Shown here: piece by piece, positions 1 to 11,990 of the stretch
Position numbering within the stretch: the stretch's first letter is position 1
How the letters are laid out: each line of letters opens with the position of its first letter
DNA from: Chinchilla lanigera
Taxonomy: Eukaryota > Chordata > Mammalia > Rodentia > Chinchillidae
Assembly: GCF_000276665.1 (NCBI RefSeq)
Contig: NW_004955402.1
Location: 3,323,161-3,387,160 of the forward strand
DNA length: 64,000 nucleotides
Direction of reading: 5' to 3'
Made by a program: the position numbers and the translations under genes
Notes under the pieces: model-generated
What the model was told of the DNA's origin: nothing
Database searches by the model: none
What the model saw: only the letters and a program-made list of their open reading frames with translations

Positions 1-1328
1 TATTTCCTTCCTTCCTTTTCTTCTTTCCCATCCCAGTTGTTCTTTCCTTTTGAGCAGTTTCTTTCCCTTTCACAGTATCTATTGTACCTTTTGGATCTTA
101 TTTATCCTTTCAGTTTCTTACACTAGGGAGACAATACGATGTTTACACATGTGAGTCTGATTTATTTCACTTATGAGTATGGTCTCTAGTTGCACTCATT
201 TACCTATAAAAGCCTCTAGTTTATCTTTCTTTAGTATCTGACTCATAGTCAATCAAGAAAATAAAACAATCCATATATCTATTGCATATTCCTTCCTGAA
301 ATGCTCGAGACCAGGATTTTGGATCCCAGATTTTGGAATAGATGCTTGTCACATACATACTCATGTCTAAACACAAAATTCATTTTGCTTCCTGCACAGT
401 GTCTACACACAGCCTGGAGGTAATTTAATAATTTTGTGCCTGAAATAAAGTTTGTGTATCACAGTAGAAGCAACATAGCATGGAGGAGTCTTTTCCCCTT
501 GGGGACTCTGAATAAACTGTGTGTTCACCTGGGTTTTGACTGTGACCTGTCACAGGAGGTCAGATGTGGAATTTTTGCACCTGTGGCATCCTACAGGTGC
601 TTAAAAGTTTTAGGTCCTGGAGCATTTGGATTTGGGGATTAGAGACACTTCACTTCCACGTGTGTAAAAACAATCCCTGCCAGTACTGGTGGATTAAGAA
701 ACCATGTGTCTTGGGAACCACAGGGAGCTGAAATCTGTTTCATGTAGACTCAGGCCTTGCAGGGAACCACAGCTTCCCCTTGATTTTTTGGGGCTACTTT
801 TGATTTCATTCATTCTTTCAACTGAAAACATGCTGTCTCCTGAAGAATTTATCCTAATGTAAGACATTAAGTTAACATGATGCAGAATGAACAAAGAGGC
901 CGTCTTCAATAATTGAACAGCCTACATATTTAATGACATGTCTTGCTTGCACTGGAAGTCCTGGCGAACAGCTGCAGATGACTTTGAAGGCAACTTAAAA
1001 GTGCACTGATGACAAGAGACAGCAAACCACCGCATTAGGAATTAGAGAGTTTTGTCCTATTAATATGCAAACAGATTTTTTAAGAGTGTCAGATAATTAT
1101 AAGTTGTTGACAAAAAAAAAATGGAAATAACCTTTTCTTAGTCTGTAGAAGCATGAGATGGCAAAGAAGGTATATGATGTTACAGAGGAATTTAAAATAG
1201 GTCTGGGCGATATTCCTGTGTTTGTTTTCAGGCTCAGAATGACATACATCCAGTCATCTATGGCAGGGACCCAATTTGGTGGCGTGCATCAGAATGGCTG
1301 GCTTTAGTGACAGTTTCAAAATACTTAC
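1..1328 (-). other. PTPRK intron (3' of the 77-nt exon), partial
   Basis: Starts at the window edge with a pyrimidine-rich stretch (1-60), then holds a Tigger-like DNA transposon fossil. From about 641 to 1328 I see only AT-rich unique sequence: no coding potential and no clear repeat. Confidence 0.7.
300..640 (+). mobile_element. DNA transposon fossil, TcMar-Tigger-like
   Basis: Contains the phrases of an old non-autonomous Tigger-type element: near the start aacacaaaattcatttt, and cacagcctggaggtaattt, then aataattttgtgcctgaaa. Further on come the TTTTGACTGTGACCTGTCAC.. block and a tail reading cttaaaagttttaggtcctg with gagcatttgg. No transposase reading frame survives. Family name uncertain. 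Confidence 0.55.
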
Positions 1329-1405
1329 ATCGATGTAATTCCCATTGATATAGTCAGAGTTGGTGTCTCCTTCGATTGTCTGCAGCCTCACCCGGGAATG
1401 ATCAT
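1329..1405 (-). CDS. PTPRK: PTPRK coding exon, D1 phosphatase domain with DYIN motif (77 nt)
   Basis: Minus-strand acceptor (..tcctttgtag) and GTAAGT donor. It starts with AT, completing Tyr from the previous exon, and encodes D-H-S-R-V, RLQTIEGDTNSDYINGNYID, ending in phase 0. It carries the PTP-domain DYIN(A/G)xYI motif, a core structural element of the domain; Gly follows Asn here where many PTPs have Ala, as I also recall for PTPRK itself. TIEGDTNS distinguishes PTPRK from PTPRM and PTPRT. This is the last PTPRK exon inside the window; the following exon, expected to start with GYHRPNHYIATQGP-like sequence, lies below position 1. Confidence 0.97.
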
Positions 1406-2661
1406 CTACAAAGGAAAAAGAAAACCATCACTGGGGAAGGCCATTGTTAGGCTGCTGTGCACACCACTCAGAGACCATTGCATATTTGCTGCTCTGAATG
1501 TTGCTAGAACTGCGATCTTCAGTGTCCCCAAAGGCCCATGCGCTGAAGGCTTGGTCCCCGCCTGTAGCACTATGGGAGGTGGGGCCTGGTAAAAGGATGT
1601 GAGGTCTCTGGAGGCGTGGCCTTGAAGAGGAGGTTGGGACTCCGGCTCCTTCTCTTTGCCTCCTGGTTGCCACGAGGTGAGTAGATTTCTCCATCATGTG
1701 CTTCCACCATGATGTGCTGCCTTGCCACAGGCCCAAAGCAACAAGGTCTAATGATTATGGCTAGAACCTTTCAAGCTGAGTGAGACCAACAGCCTTCCCT
1801 TCTTTCAGCTTGATTTCTCTCAAGTGTTTCCTGTTCTGTCGTAACAGAAAGTTCACCAATACAAAGATAAAGAATTAAGTGTCAGATACCTTCTAAACTT
1901 TCTACTTTGGGATTGAAATTTGGAAGGACTTACAGTTCTTTAGCTTTTATAGTCTCATTAGCCAGTTATTTCATGGTATATACACAGCAATGGAAAAAGT
2001 TGGAGACTTTTATGTGTAATCCTATAACCCATAACAAAGTTATTTCTTGGACTGAAGTTTGAAGAACTTCACTGAGTCACATACATCCCCTGAGGTGTTG
2101 GAGGCTGCCTGTGACATGTGCCTTACAAATGGCGGTTACAGGCCCAGCCCACTGGGGTGTGTGGACATGGTCCGTGTGGTGCTCATGGCAGCATCCAGGA
2201 GTTCTCTAAGTCTTCTCTCTGTGCCCAACGACACCTGCAGGTGACAGCAACACTGCTGCCCATTGGTTCGTGGCTCCAAGACAGGCAGTAAGGACTTGGT
2301 CTTCTGCTCTAGAGGAAGACATGGAGAGCTTGACAGGAAGGAGCTGTTTCACTTTGGGGATGAGATGAAGATCTGACACAAAGCAAGCTCTGTATGAGGG
2401 TCAGAAACATACTAATAGCTACATTTGTTCTCTGAGCTTTTCTTCACTAGCACTATTGATACAGCTCAGTGACTTCCACACAAACCTATACCTTGTAAGG
2501 GAAAAGTGCTAAAAGGCCCACAAAGGCAGAGCTTTCCTCTTTTCCTCACTAGATTAGGGCCCGGAACATAGCATGTTTCCCCCATGTCAAATGTTTTAAA
2601 TATATTAAAAGTGAACCTTTTGGTTTTTGAAAAATTACATCCTTTTGAAAATTATTTTTGA

Positions 2662-2770
2662 TGTTAGATGTATAGCTCAGTGGTAGAATACTTGTTTAGC
2701 ATGCTTAAGGCTCTGCATTCCATTCCCAACACCAAAACAAACAAACAAACAAAAACACACAACAACAACC
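2662..2770 (+). mobile_element. ID SINE, old copy, with (CAAA)n tail
   Basis: ATGTATAGCTCAGTGGTAGA matches the A-box region of the ID family, followed by a degenerate B box and an A-rich tail with CAAACAAACAAACAAA. Diverged, no clear target-site duplication. Confidence 0.75.
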
Positions 2771-2812
2771 TAATGTTCTTTTCAGTGGTGGAACCTTTCT
2801 TTTAAACATCCA

Positions 2813-2939
2813 CAGGACCCCAACATTTATTTATTTATTTATTGGGTTTTTTTTCCAGTACCGGGAATCAAACTCACGACCTTGTGCTTGCCAGGCAGGC
2901 ACTGTGCCGCTGAGCTAAATCCCCGCCTCAGGACCCCAA
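2813..2939 (-). mobile_element. ID SINE with target-site duplication
   Basis: Reverse orientation: T-rich tail first, then CCAGTACCGGGAATCAAACT.. and TGAGCTAAATCCCCGCC. Flanked by matching CAGGACCCCAA copies at 2813-2823 and 2929-2939, so the insertion is about 2824-2928. Belongs to the ..GCCTGCCTGGCAAGC.. type that recurs in the window. Confidence 0.9.
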
Positions 2940-3554
2940 TGTTTAGAAGAAGTCAGAGACAGGTGGGGTGAAAGGGATGCTTCTATGGTTTCTGAGGAGC
3001 GCAGGCCTGACTGGGCCATTCTGCAAACTTTACTCCAAAAATGTGAGGCCTGCTAGTGAACTGCTAGTGTTTCTTTCTAAGGCTAACTGTACCCAACATT
3101 TCATTTGGGTTAGTGGGTAGGAAATCTGCGGGCTTAGAGCTGTAGATAATGGCTTTTTGTCCCTGCTCAGACCTGCTCCTTGGCCTGACAGCCTAACAGG
3201 TAGAGTCACAATTCCCTATTGGTTCCGGACGCTCACCTTCCTGGTGAATTTTGTTGAGTTTGGTGAGTTCAGAAGCTCACCTCCTGGTGAGTTTTGTTTG
3301 CTGTTCATAGTGGAGGCAGACGGAAATCGGTGTCAGTTTTCTAACTTTGCTTCACTTTATGTGGCACACAGATTAGTTATGTCAGAGCCTCACAGCAAGT
3401 GGGGCCTCAATAACTTTATATGGAATCTAGCTAAAAACCAGGCCAGCGAACCCAGAGGAAGAACCTGGCAGACACTGTCTTTCTGCTCCACTCAGCAAAA
3501 CATGGGATGTGGCTCCCCGTGGGAGCTCTAGGGCAGGTGGGTGGGGCAGAGTCC

Positions 3555-3645
3555 TGGCTGTGGGTAAGACCCTGTCCTGTGATTCAGAAAGTTACTTTAA
3601 TCACTCTGTGCCTCAGTTTCCTTATCTGTGAATGGGGAGGGAAAG
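3555..3645 (+). repeat. MIR SINE fragment
   Basis: CTGTGCCTCAGTTTCCTTAT followed by CTGTGAATGGGGAGG is the conserved MIR core. Confidence 0.75.
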
Positions 3646-3882
3646 ATGCTGTGGACCTGCAGGCTGCTCTGCCAGGCAGACCCTCCTGAGATGGGCTCTT
3701 CCCTTTCTCTGATGACCTGAAGGCGGTGGAGACAGTGCCTCCCCTGCTGGCCATGGGAGGACAGCAGCCTGCATCCTTCTTCTGTGCTTAGCAGACGCGT
3801 GTAGGAATCAGGAGAGTGAAGCCTATGAAACGCTGCAGTGAGGAAGTAAGTGCGAACAGCGAGAGCTGGCTCCATCTTGGCA

Positions 3883-4195
3883 CAGGTGTCCCCCGGTATC
3901 TGTGAGGAATTGGTGTCCAGACCCCTGTGGCTACCAAAATCTACCTTCACGGATGCTCGAGCCCCTCCTATAAAACAGCACAGTAGTAGCACTTAACCTG
4001 CACACATCACCTGCAGATAACCAATGAAGGGCCTATATATTCATACCTAATACAGTGCAAGTGCTACGCACACTGCCGCTACGCTACAGACTGTGCAACA
4101 CTGACAGGAAGATGGAGTGTGTCGATGCTCAGCACGGACACCATTGTTTTCAAGTATTTGTAATCTGAGGATAGTGGAGCCACAGGTCCAGAGCC
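3883..4195 (+). mobile_element. MER2-like (Tigger-related) DNA transposon fossil
   Basis: GTATCTGTGAGGAATTGG.., then ACCAAAATCTACC, ATACCTAATACAGTGCAAGTGCTA, and TAATCTGAGGATAGTGGAGC near the end are the landmarks of MER2-type elements. No coding capacity. Confidence 0.75.
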
Positions 4196-4556
4196 TGCAG
4201 CTAGAGGCTGTGCCTGTTAGCAATGAGACAGAGCCCCTCCAGGAGGGTCGGCTGTGCGGAACAGAGGACAGGGATGTTGCTCCTGACAGTAGACTGCTGT
4301 AGCGGGAGGGCAGCTCCTGGCCGTCACGGGTCAGCGCCTATCCTGTTTCTCCCTCTACCTTGATGCAGGCCTACGGGGGCATCACCCTTCCTACACAGGA
4401 ACGAGACAGACAGGACAGCAGCACCACCCCACAGTGAGTCTGGGAAAGCAGTAAAAAGCAAAAGAAGAAAAATGGTGGCGCCAGCCACAGAGCCTGCAGA
4501 TTCCCAGGTGTCTTCTTGGACGTCAAGCGTTCAGCTGGCTCTAAAAGCCAGGGGTA

Positions 4557-4645
4557 TGGGGGCTGGAATGTAGATCAGGGGTAAAACGCTTACCTCGCAT
4601 GTGTGAGGCCCGGGGTTTTGTCCTCAGCACTGCAGAGCAAAAAGG
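4557..4645 (+). mobile_element. ID SINE, old copy
   Basis: GGGGGCTGGAATGTAGATCA.. then CTCGCATGTGTGAGGCCCGG: a diverged ID copy with a short A-rich tail and no clear target-site duplication. A T-rich tract follows at 4698-4726. Confidence 0.75.
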
Positions 4646-5297
4646 TACTGACTGCTGGGGCAAACACATTTGTACGCGTGCTCATCACTGTACCTTTTTT
4701 TTTTTTTGCAGACTTTTTTTTTTTTGCAGCCTCATTTACCTTGAATCAGAGACCAATTAAGAGATGAAAATATATCAACCATTCTTTTAGGAAAACTCAG
4801 TAATTCTCTTGTGGTTTCTCTTGAAGCTAAACTGTGTTAAATTTCCATGTGGAAATTCCCGAAGGACACTTCCAGCATGAGGCAAATGTAAGAGTCACTC
4901 AGGCGAAGGACCCCAAGAGGTACCAGTGCCCCCCATGCTAAGCCCTGTGCTGCAGCTGGCTGGGAAGCCACCCGCTAGGAGGGGTGTCTCTCAGGGACAG
5001 GAACTAGACCTTTGGGGTGGAAGGACAAAGTCTGGAGAACTCAATGGCGCAGTTGTAGCTTCTGGGAAATCCAACGGGATTTGTGGTGAACAAGAAGTCA
5101 ATTACTAACCAGGAAGGCCAAGGGGTCAGGACACGGAGGACTCCGGATTTCTGGGTACACAGCTCCATGAGCTGAGAGGACCCGAGCTTTAGGATTATTA
5201 ATTCTCAACTGGATTTTTCTCCCAGCATGGACATTTTTTCTTGGATATTTCAAAGCTATTTCAGGTTCTTATTCTGTAATAGTTGAAAATAACAGGA

Positions 5298-5475
5298 GCT
5301 CTGGCATCTCAGAGACCCTGATTTGATACTGGCTCTTCTACTCCCATGAGCAGGGAACTTAGACAACTTTGAATGTTGCTGAGCTTCTTCCGTGAAAAGG
5401 GGGTAACTGTGAGCTCCTTTCCAAGGACTGCCGGGAAGATCAAGTGAACACAGCGCAGTTAGTTCCCATCAAAAA
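5298..5475 (+). repeat. MIR SINE
   Basis: MIR core order is visible: gatttgatactggctcttct, then a diverged stretch, GTGAAAAGGGGGTAACTGTGA, and a tail with AAGATCAAGTGAACACAGCG. Confidence 0.6.
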
Positions 5476-5784
5476 GCCATCGCCCTCTTCTGTGAATGAA
5501 AGCCATCCCTGTAGAAGTTTCACAGTAGGATCTTCAAAGCACAAACAGCCGAAGTGCCTGCCTGGGGAACTGTGGAGGAGGCAGAGCCGAACGCCTGACA
5601 CAGCCCATCTTGCGGGGAAGAGAAGAGGGAGCTGAATTTAAAGGGGAAGCAGGAAAATGTCTGACAACAGACCAAGGAGTGGCCTCCTCCTGCGCGTTTC
5701 GACTCCCCTGCTTCTACTCAGAGCCTTTCAGCTGTGTCTGATGGTACACAGCAACAAGCCGGGCACCACCGGCCCCGGAGAACC

Positions 5785-5945
5785 TCAGCTCTGTCCCATC
5801 CTGGTCATGTGACTGAACCAGTACCACAGTTTCCCGCACTGCAAAAGGGGAGTAGGCACAGTGCCCACATTTTCTACTTTGTGTGAGAATGAGTGAGTTA
5901 ATGTAAGAAATGCATTGGAAATGTCGGTACACAGTCAGAACTAAG
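5785..5945 (+). repeat. MIR SINE
   Basis: CATGTGACTGAACCAGTACC, CACAGTTTCCCGCACTGCAA and GAATGAGTGAGTTAATGTAA follow the MIR layout. Confidence 0.7.
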
Positions 5946-6284
5946 AAAAGGGTTGCAGTTGCTGCCTCATTACTGCCAGTGACTTAATTCAGGGCTTAAT
6001 TTTTCACCTAGTACATTTCATTCGTGCCCCTACACATTTTCTCTCTGTGAAGCCATGCCCGAAGATGCCCTTCTAAAGCATACTCTTTTTGTTCACTGCT
6101 TTGTCTAAGCCCCTCAGTGGTATCAGCCAGAACTGACCAATGGTGGTCCTGTGAGCAGGGCCTTGGTACAGTCGGGATACTGTGGCTTCAGTGTGTTCAA
6201 GGCTGCTGTGACACCTGACAGAGCGAGGAAGGGTGGGTCACACCTGTACACCTAACAAAAGTCCTTCACACGACGCAATCCAGC

Positions 6285-6575
6285 GTATCCACGGACAGCA
6301 GGCCTGCCTACACGTGGGCTCCACTGCCAGAGTCAACCAACTGCAGATTGGAAATATTTGGGAAAAATTTCTTTCTGCCATTATTCCCTAAGCAAGACAG
6401 TATAACAATGATTTACATAGCATTTGTATTGAATTAGGTATAAGTAACTGGAGATGACTTAAAGTATCTGGAGGACAGTGCAGGTTCTATGCTAATCCTC
6501 TGCCATTTCTTACAAGGGACTTGGGCATCTGTGATTTTGGTATCTGGGGTCCTGGAACCTTCCCTGGAGGGAGGG
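6285..6575 (-). mobile_element. MER2-like (Tigger-related) DNA transposon fossil, reverse orientation
   Basis: GTATCCACGGACAGCAGGCC.., AACCAACTGCAGATTGGAAA, ATTTGTATTGAATTAGGTAT and ACTTGGGCATCTGTGATTTT run in the order expected for a reversed MER2-type element. Opposite orientation to the copy near 3.9 kb. Confidence 0.75.
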
Positions 6576-6844
6576 ATGACTGCTTTGGAGAGCTGTGCCC
6601 AGTGGCACAGATGGAAAGATGGTATTTCTGCTAGGGGTGCAGTTTGGAGTGATTTTTATTTTCATCTTTATGATTTTATGTACTATTTCACTGTCTATGT
6701 GGTTTATATTATTTTTATATCAGAAAAACTCACAAATGTATTTTTCATTTAAAAAATAAAACCATCAAAATAAAAACTTCAAAATAAAGTCACTAACTTC
6801 ACACATAGAAAAAACTATTAGGATGAAACAGGGACAAATGCTCT

Positions 6845-7020
6845 GGTTTAAATTTTTTCTTTCCTCCCTTCCTCCCTTCCTTCTTTCTTTCTTTTCTGAG
6901 ACAAGGTCTTGCTACGGAGTTCAGGTTGGCTGAACTCGAAGTGATCTTCTTGCCTCATCCTCCCAAGTTCTAGGATTACAGGCATTCACCACCATGCCTG
7001 GCCTAGTAGGGTTTAAATTT
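6845..7020 (-). mobile_element. B1 (7SL-derived) SINE with target-site duplication
   Basis: Reverse B1: pyrimidine-rich tail (6856-6897), then GAGACAAGGTCTTGCTACGG.. to CACCATGCCTGGCC. Perfect 11-bp repeats GGTTTAAATTT flank it at 6845-6855 and 7010-7020. Confidence 0.9.
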
Positions 7021-9129
7021 AGATAATAAGATTCTGGGCAATTTCCCTCCCTCTCTTTACTGTATAAATTTTCTTTAATGCATATGAATTGCTTTTATAA
7101 TTGAAGAAAAAGAAGCCTATTTGCCATGCATGACTAGGATATGATCAAAATCCAAGTGATGTTTATGTCATAATCACAACTCAGCGTTCCTCTACCCAAA
7201 ATGTAACGATTTCTGCCACTTTGACAAACTTGATCTGCAGAAAATCCTACTTGCTATTCCTCTCATAGCTTTTAAAAACCATTACTAGATGAAATACGGC
7301 AAAACTGATAGTTTGGGGGGGAGACACTGGCACATAAAGATGTGGTCAAAACAAACAGCCCTACTGCTGAAAATCACCACGTGTGCTGAGGCTTTCCTGC
7401 ACATATGGATGTATCCATGTAGCATGTATTATGCATGTATGGATGATCGGAGATGGGCCGTGTAAGATTAAAACCGGGATGGGGGGCAAAGGGAGACAGG
7501 ACGTTGGATGACAGGTACCAAGATGCATGTAGTTAGGTGGAGCTAGTTCTGATGTCTGTGACACAGCAGGGTGACTATGGTTCACAGAAACTTATTATCT
7601 GTTTTACTAAGAATTAGAAGAAAAGACACTCAAGTTTCCCAACAGAAAGAAATGGTGAAAGCCTAAGGAAAGGTAAATGCTAATTCTCCTAGTCTGATCA
7701 CTATACACGGTAGACGAGTGTCAAATTATCTCACTGCACACTACAGCACATGCACAACCACTGTGTACCCATGGGGGGGGGGACTTTAGAAAACTATTGG
7801 GCAACTAGGAAAAAAATAATAAAAATAAAACAGGTCTCTATGCCCTAGGTCCCTAAAACATGGTACTTATGGCCTTTTCATTAAGTAACATTACATTTCC
7901 ACACTTTCATATTAAACATAATGATATTGGTAACAGTTTTGGAATTTTAGCTAGTGTGTGATTAGCTATTCCCCAGCAGCAAGAATGGAGTGTGCCATCG
8001 ATAATCTTTCACCTCTGACCAAATCTCTTTCTCTGCTCCACACTGGTGACACATTTAAGGTAAATGGGAATCAAATGATCTAGGCAGCATCTGGCCTCTG
8101 AGAGAAGATTCAAAATTAATTTTAATTACCATCGACTTCTGCAAAGAAGGGTTTGCAGCTTCTGTGGTTAGCTGTCATCAAGGGTGCTGCTGCCTTTGGT
8201 TCAAGGCAGCAGACGTGGAGAAGCCAACATGAGTGTGACCTTTAGGAGGGCGTGGGTCCTAGCCCGTGGGTTCTGACCCTGCTAGTCTCCTGGGTAAAGC
8301 CTGGCCATGTGGGCACCCAGCAGGGGGAAAGGAGGGAACTGCAGCCTAATGGTGGGTGGCTCTGTCGGGAGCTTTGCTCTTGTGTTGGCTCCCTGTGTGC
8401 CTGGCCTCCTTCCTGGCTCCTTGTTTGCCTGGGCCCTCGGTTAGAGACCCTGACTCTGCTCTGAAAAATCCTGGCAGGGATCCCTGACTCTTGTTTTGCC
8501 TGATTTTTCTAGATTTTTCCCTGTGTCTTCTAAGCATCTCCTGGCAGCCTGCTTCTCCCTTCTGTGTCCACCTGAATTTAATGCCAAAAGCCTCCCTGCC
8601 GGTTCATCCTCAGCTCACTCATGACTGTCTCCTCCCCTTCCGCTGCCCTGACTTTCACAGTGGAGCCAGGTCACGACACCTGCAGGTTCCTTTCAAAGAG
8701 AAAAAGAGAGAGAAAGGCAGACATAGTTGGAGTTCCTCAGTCACCAGAGAGAGAACTTCGCTGCAATACAAAACCCTTTCAAAGGGAAACCTTCAACATA
8801 GGCCATCCAGGTGGGATACTGGCTGAAGAATCTGTAAGGACAGATTAGAGCAAAGGCATCAGTCCCCTCTTGGGCATCTTGTGGTCAGGTGTGGTGGGAA
8901 AGCTTGGTTTGCATCAGTTGAGATAAAAACCAGTCTCAAGAGGTCTTCTCCTGCTTCCTAGCTACGCTTACTCTTGCTACAGTCCTCACCACTGTGTCGG
9001 TCTTGACTGTATTAGGTCTACCCACAGGACCCCATAGCCACACCTCCTCTCCCTGACACGATGCTCCCTTGTTTGGGTTCAGTGGTTTGGTTTCCCTGCT
9101 GCTCACTGTCACGGCCCCTCTGGGCTGGA

Positions 9130-9454
9130 AGTAGGTTCTCCACGCCCTCTCTGCTCCTGGACAATTTCCTCCTGCCAGCAGCTTTAACCGCTGCCCACCC
9201 GGCCCTGGTTCACTGACTTACATCTAGAACCAGACCTCTCTCTCACAGCCCTGGCACAGTCTACATGCTTGACTGTCAGAAGCACATCTGAATGTTTCCA
9301 GATGCCCCCAATTAAACTCATCAGCTCCCACACTTCTGCCAACCTCAAGCCCACCTCTGAGCTCCTCTTCAAAACTGGCTCCTTCCAGTGCTGCCCACTG
9401 GAGTAATGGGCATCTACCTACCCCCTCCATCTACTTATCTTGTGTCCATCCACC
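9130..9454 (+). repeat. L2 LINE fragment, part 1
   Basis: Text such as CCCCCAATTAAACTCATCAG, CTCCTCTTCAAAACTGGCTC and the C/T-rich low-coding style match the 3' part of L2. Interrupted at 9455 by an LTR; continues at 9872. Confidence 0.6.
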
Positions 9455-9871
9455 TGTTATGGCTTGTGCCTAGATGTCGCCCCAAAGTCTCATGCGGTCA
9501 AAGGGCTTTTTCAGAGGTGGATGAATCTAAAGTGTGTAACGCTGGATTAAGGGTGTGTGATTAGTAAATCATACACTGACTGCTTTAGCATAGTTCTGGC
9601 CAGGGGCAAGGGTGTGAGTGCTACACCTGCCCTAGGGTGGGTAGCCTGCATACAATATAAGGGACAGAAAGAGGCTTGTCCCCTCTCCCCTTGCTTGCTT
9701 TTGCATCTTCCGTAGTCATGACTGGGTGCCCCCCTGCCATGCACTACCCTGCCTTGGAGCCAACTGACTGGATTGGAATCTCTACAAACTGGGAGCTAAA
9801 TAAACCCTTCCTCCTTTAACTTGGGGCATCGGGTATCTTGTCTCACCAACAAGAGAAATGTAACTAAGACA
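9455..9871 (+). mobile_element. Solo MaLR LTR (MST/ORR1-like) inside L2
   Basis: Begins TGTTATGGCTTGTGCC and ends GAAATGTAACTAAGACA. It has the A-rich AGCTAAATAAACCC polyadenylation block and the GGTATCTTGTCTCACCAACA motif near its end. Near-matching 5-bp flanks (CCACC / TCACC). No internal retroviral sequence. Confidence 0.85.
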
Positions 9872-10865
9872 TCACCCACCTTCCCACAAGCTGGAAACAT
9901 GAGCTCATCCCTGACTCCTTCATCTGCCTTCCTCCAAATCCCAGCCACCTTTCAGATTGGTTGGTGACTCTTCTGAATTCACATCTTCTCTTTAGCCCAC
10001 AGTATTGCTGTTCTTATCTGGGCTACGGAGCATCTCTCACCCAGCTTTCCGATCCACTTCTACTCCCCAAGAAAGACTCAAGTCCCTGCTGTGTTCCAGA
10101 GGGCGCTGTGGTCTGGATTCTTCCTCCTTGCCTGACACCATTCCCAGTGGCCCTCCTCCTGCTCAGCTCTCACCCCACCCGCTCCGTGGGAAGCAGCCCC
10201 TCCTCCTGGAGCCTCCTTCGTGCCCTGCCCGCTCTCTCGGTTGGCTCCCCGCTGCCCCTTCAGGGGGGCCTTCCCAGCCCTCCTGACCATGCAGCCCCCA
10301 CACTGGCAGTACTGCGCAGCACCGTGCCCCTCTCGCGGAGCCCTTCACTCCAGCTGGCTGCCTTGTGCGTCAGGCACAATCATTTGATTCATCCTCATTG
10401 CCAGCATCCCGCACTGCTGCTCTGGGGCTGGCAAGTTCATGAGGGCAGACACCAGTGTCTCCACTTCCCCCATCACCCTCTGCTCCAGCAGCACCGGCCC
10501 CTTGCTGTCTGCCCACAGGAGGACAGGCACACCTCCTTCCTCAGGGCTCCTTCCTCCCCGCTTTAAATCCTGTCCTGCCTGGTGTCCTCGCTGGAGACCT
10601 TCCAGTGAAGCCACAATTTAAGCTGTGCAACTTGATCCCAAGCCGTCTCCCTCCCTGCTATATTTTCTAAGGTGCATGTGTTTCCTCGCAGCACACGGAA
10701 CACACCTGATCCTGTCTCCCCTGCAGGGATGCACTCTCCCTGCAAAGCCAGCTCCCTGCAGAGCTTTCCACCACCTGCAAGTATTCCGCCGGTTTTGTTC
10801 CCTGCTCTTTCTGACACAGACACGTGTCTGGTGTATCACAGCACTCCGTAAATATTTGTGGAAAG
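9872..10865 (+). repeat. L2 LINE fragment(s), part 2
   Basis: After the LTR, L2-like text resumes (CATGAGCTCATCCCTGACTC, CCTCCAAATCCCAGCCACC). GC-rich diverged sequence follows to a 3' end near CCGTAAATATTTGTGGAAAG. Confidence falls after 10100, where L2 text is hard to follow. Long open frames here are not genes. Confidence 0.5.
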
Positions 10866-11565
10866 ACTGACTTCAGTTTGGCACAGGGCCGGGCACGGGG
10901 CAGATCAGTATGGATTTGTTGAATGGAGGATAGAAGAGAGGACGCAGGAAATCTGCCCGGGAAGCTCCCGCGGCTTCTGGCTCTTCTCTTCCACTGCCAG
11001 TCCCCAGAATGCGGAGCAGCTGCCAGGGGCTGCCTTGTTAGCTGGAGATTTGGGGCGCGCCTTCAGCGTGGAGTTAATTATAAGTAGGGGCTGTTGAGAT
11101 ATTAGGAGGCGGTGTCTGTGTGTGGTGGCAGTAACGGCAGAGGGAACGTTTGTTTCCATTTGGGAAGGGCTAGCTCAGCAAGTTTATAGTGTAAATAAGG
11201 GAAAAGTTTAACTTACTTAAGAGCAAAAGCCAATAAACAGTTTTTAAGCACCATTAACACCATTTTATATGCAAACACTGCTGCAAAACAATGACTGCGC
11301 TCATTAAAAACGCTTTTTATGTTCTTTGTAAAGCACTAGCAAGAATCTCTCAGATAAGGGTCAGAGTCTCCCAGTTTCTCATCCTAGAGAGTGGTGAGGC
11401 CCCCAAGGCCTTAGCTCTGTGAGGCAGACTTCCCAGCAAGTGAAACTGACCTTTCTGCGGTCCACACACTTTCAGGGGTGGAGAGAAGGCAGGACTATTC
11501 TCCACACCTAAAAAGAAGCACTCATTGTGCACCTATGGGCACGCACCTAGGAAAGGGTTAGGTGG

Positions 11566-11990
11566 TGTCTCAGTTACTTTTCTTTTGTTGCTGAAACAAA
11601 ATACCTGACGCCCAGAATTAGGGAAGGAAAGGTTTATTTAGCTCACAGTGTGTGGAGGTTTCAGCAACATACTCGGCTGGCTCTAAGGCAGAGTGGCACA
11701 TGGCAGAGGGCAGCAGCTCATGGTGGTGGAAAACAGCAAAAGCAACAAGAGCAAAAGGGAAGAGCAGCAGCATACAAGCCTCTTTCACTCCCTTATATTG
11801 TATACAAGCTATGCTGCCCCAGGGCAGGTGTAGCACTCACACCCATAATCCCAACATTGGACCGTGAGTCAATCAAAAACTCTAGAAGCCCGCCCCACGA
11901 CTGCCTGAGGCTTTGGGCGGGCATGTGGACACAAACCATAATGGGGGGTATTCTTATATTTACTCCTCAAACCCCACCACATCTGTGGCA
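11566..11990 (-). mobile_element. Solo MaLR LTR, reverse orientation
   Basis: Plus strand starts TGTCTCAGTTACTTTTCTTT and continues AAAGGTTTATTTAGCTCACA, with the complement of the family's gene-like CCTGCCCT..GGCAGCATA block, ending near CATCTGTGGCA. Same family as the copies at 9455 and 14996. Confidence 0.8.

Noticed and set aside
9961..10566. 201-codon open frame on the plus strand
   Set aside because: Pro/Ser/Leu-rich low-complexity translation lying over L2-derived sequence; no domain, no splice or start context.
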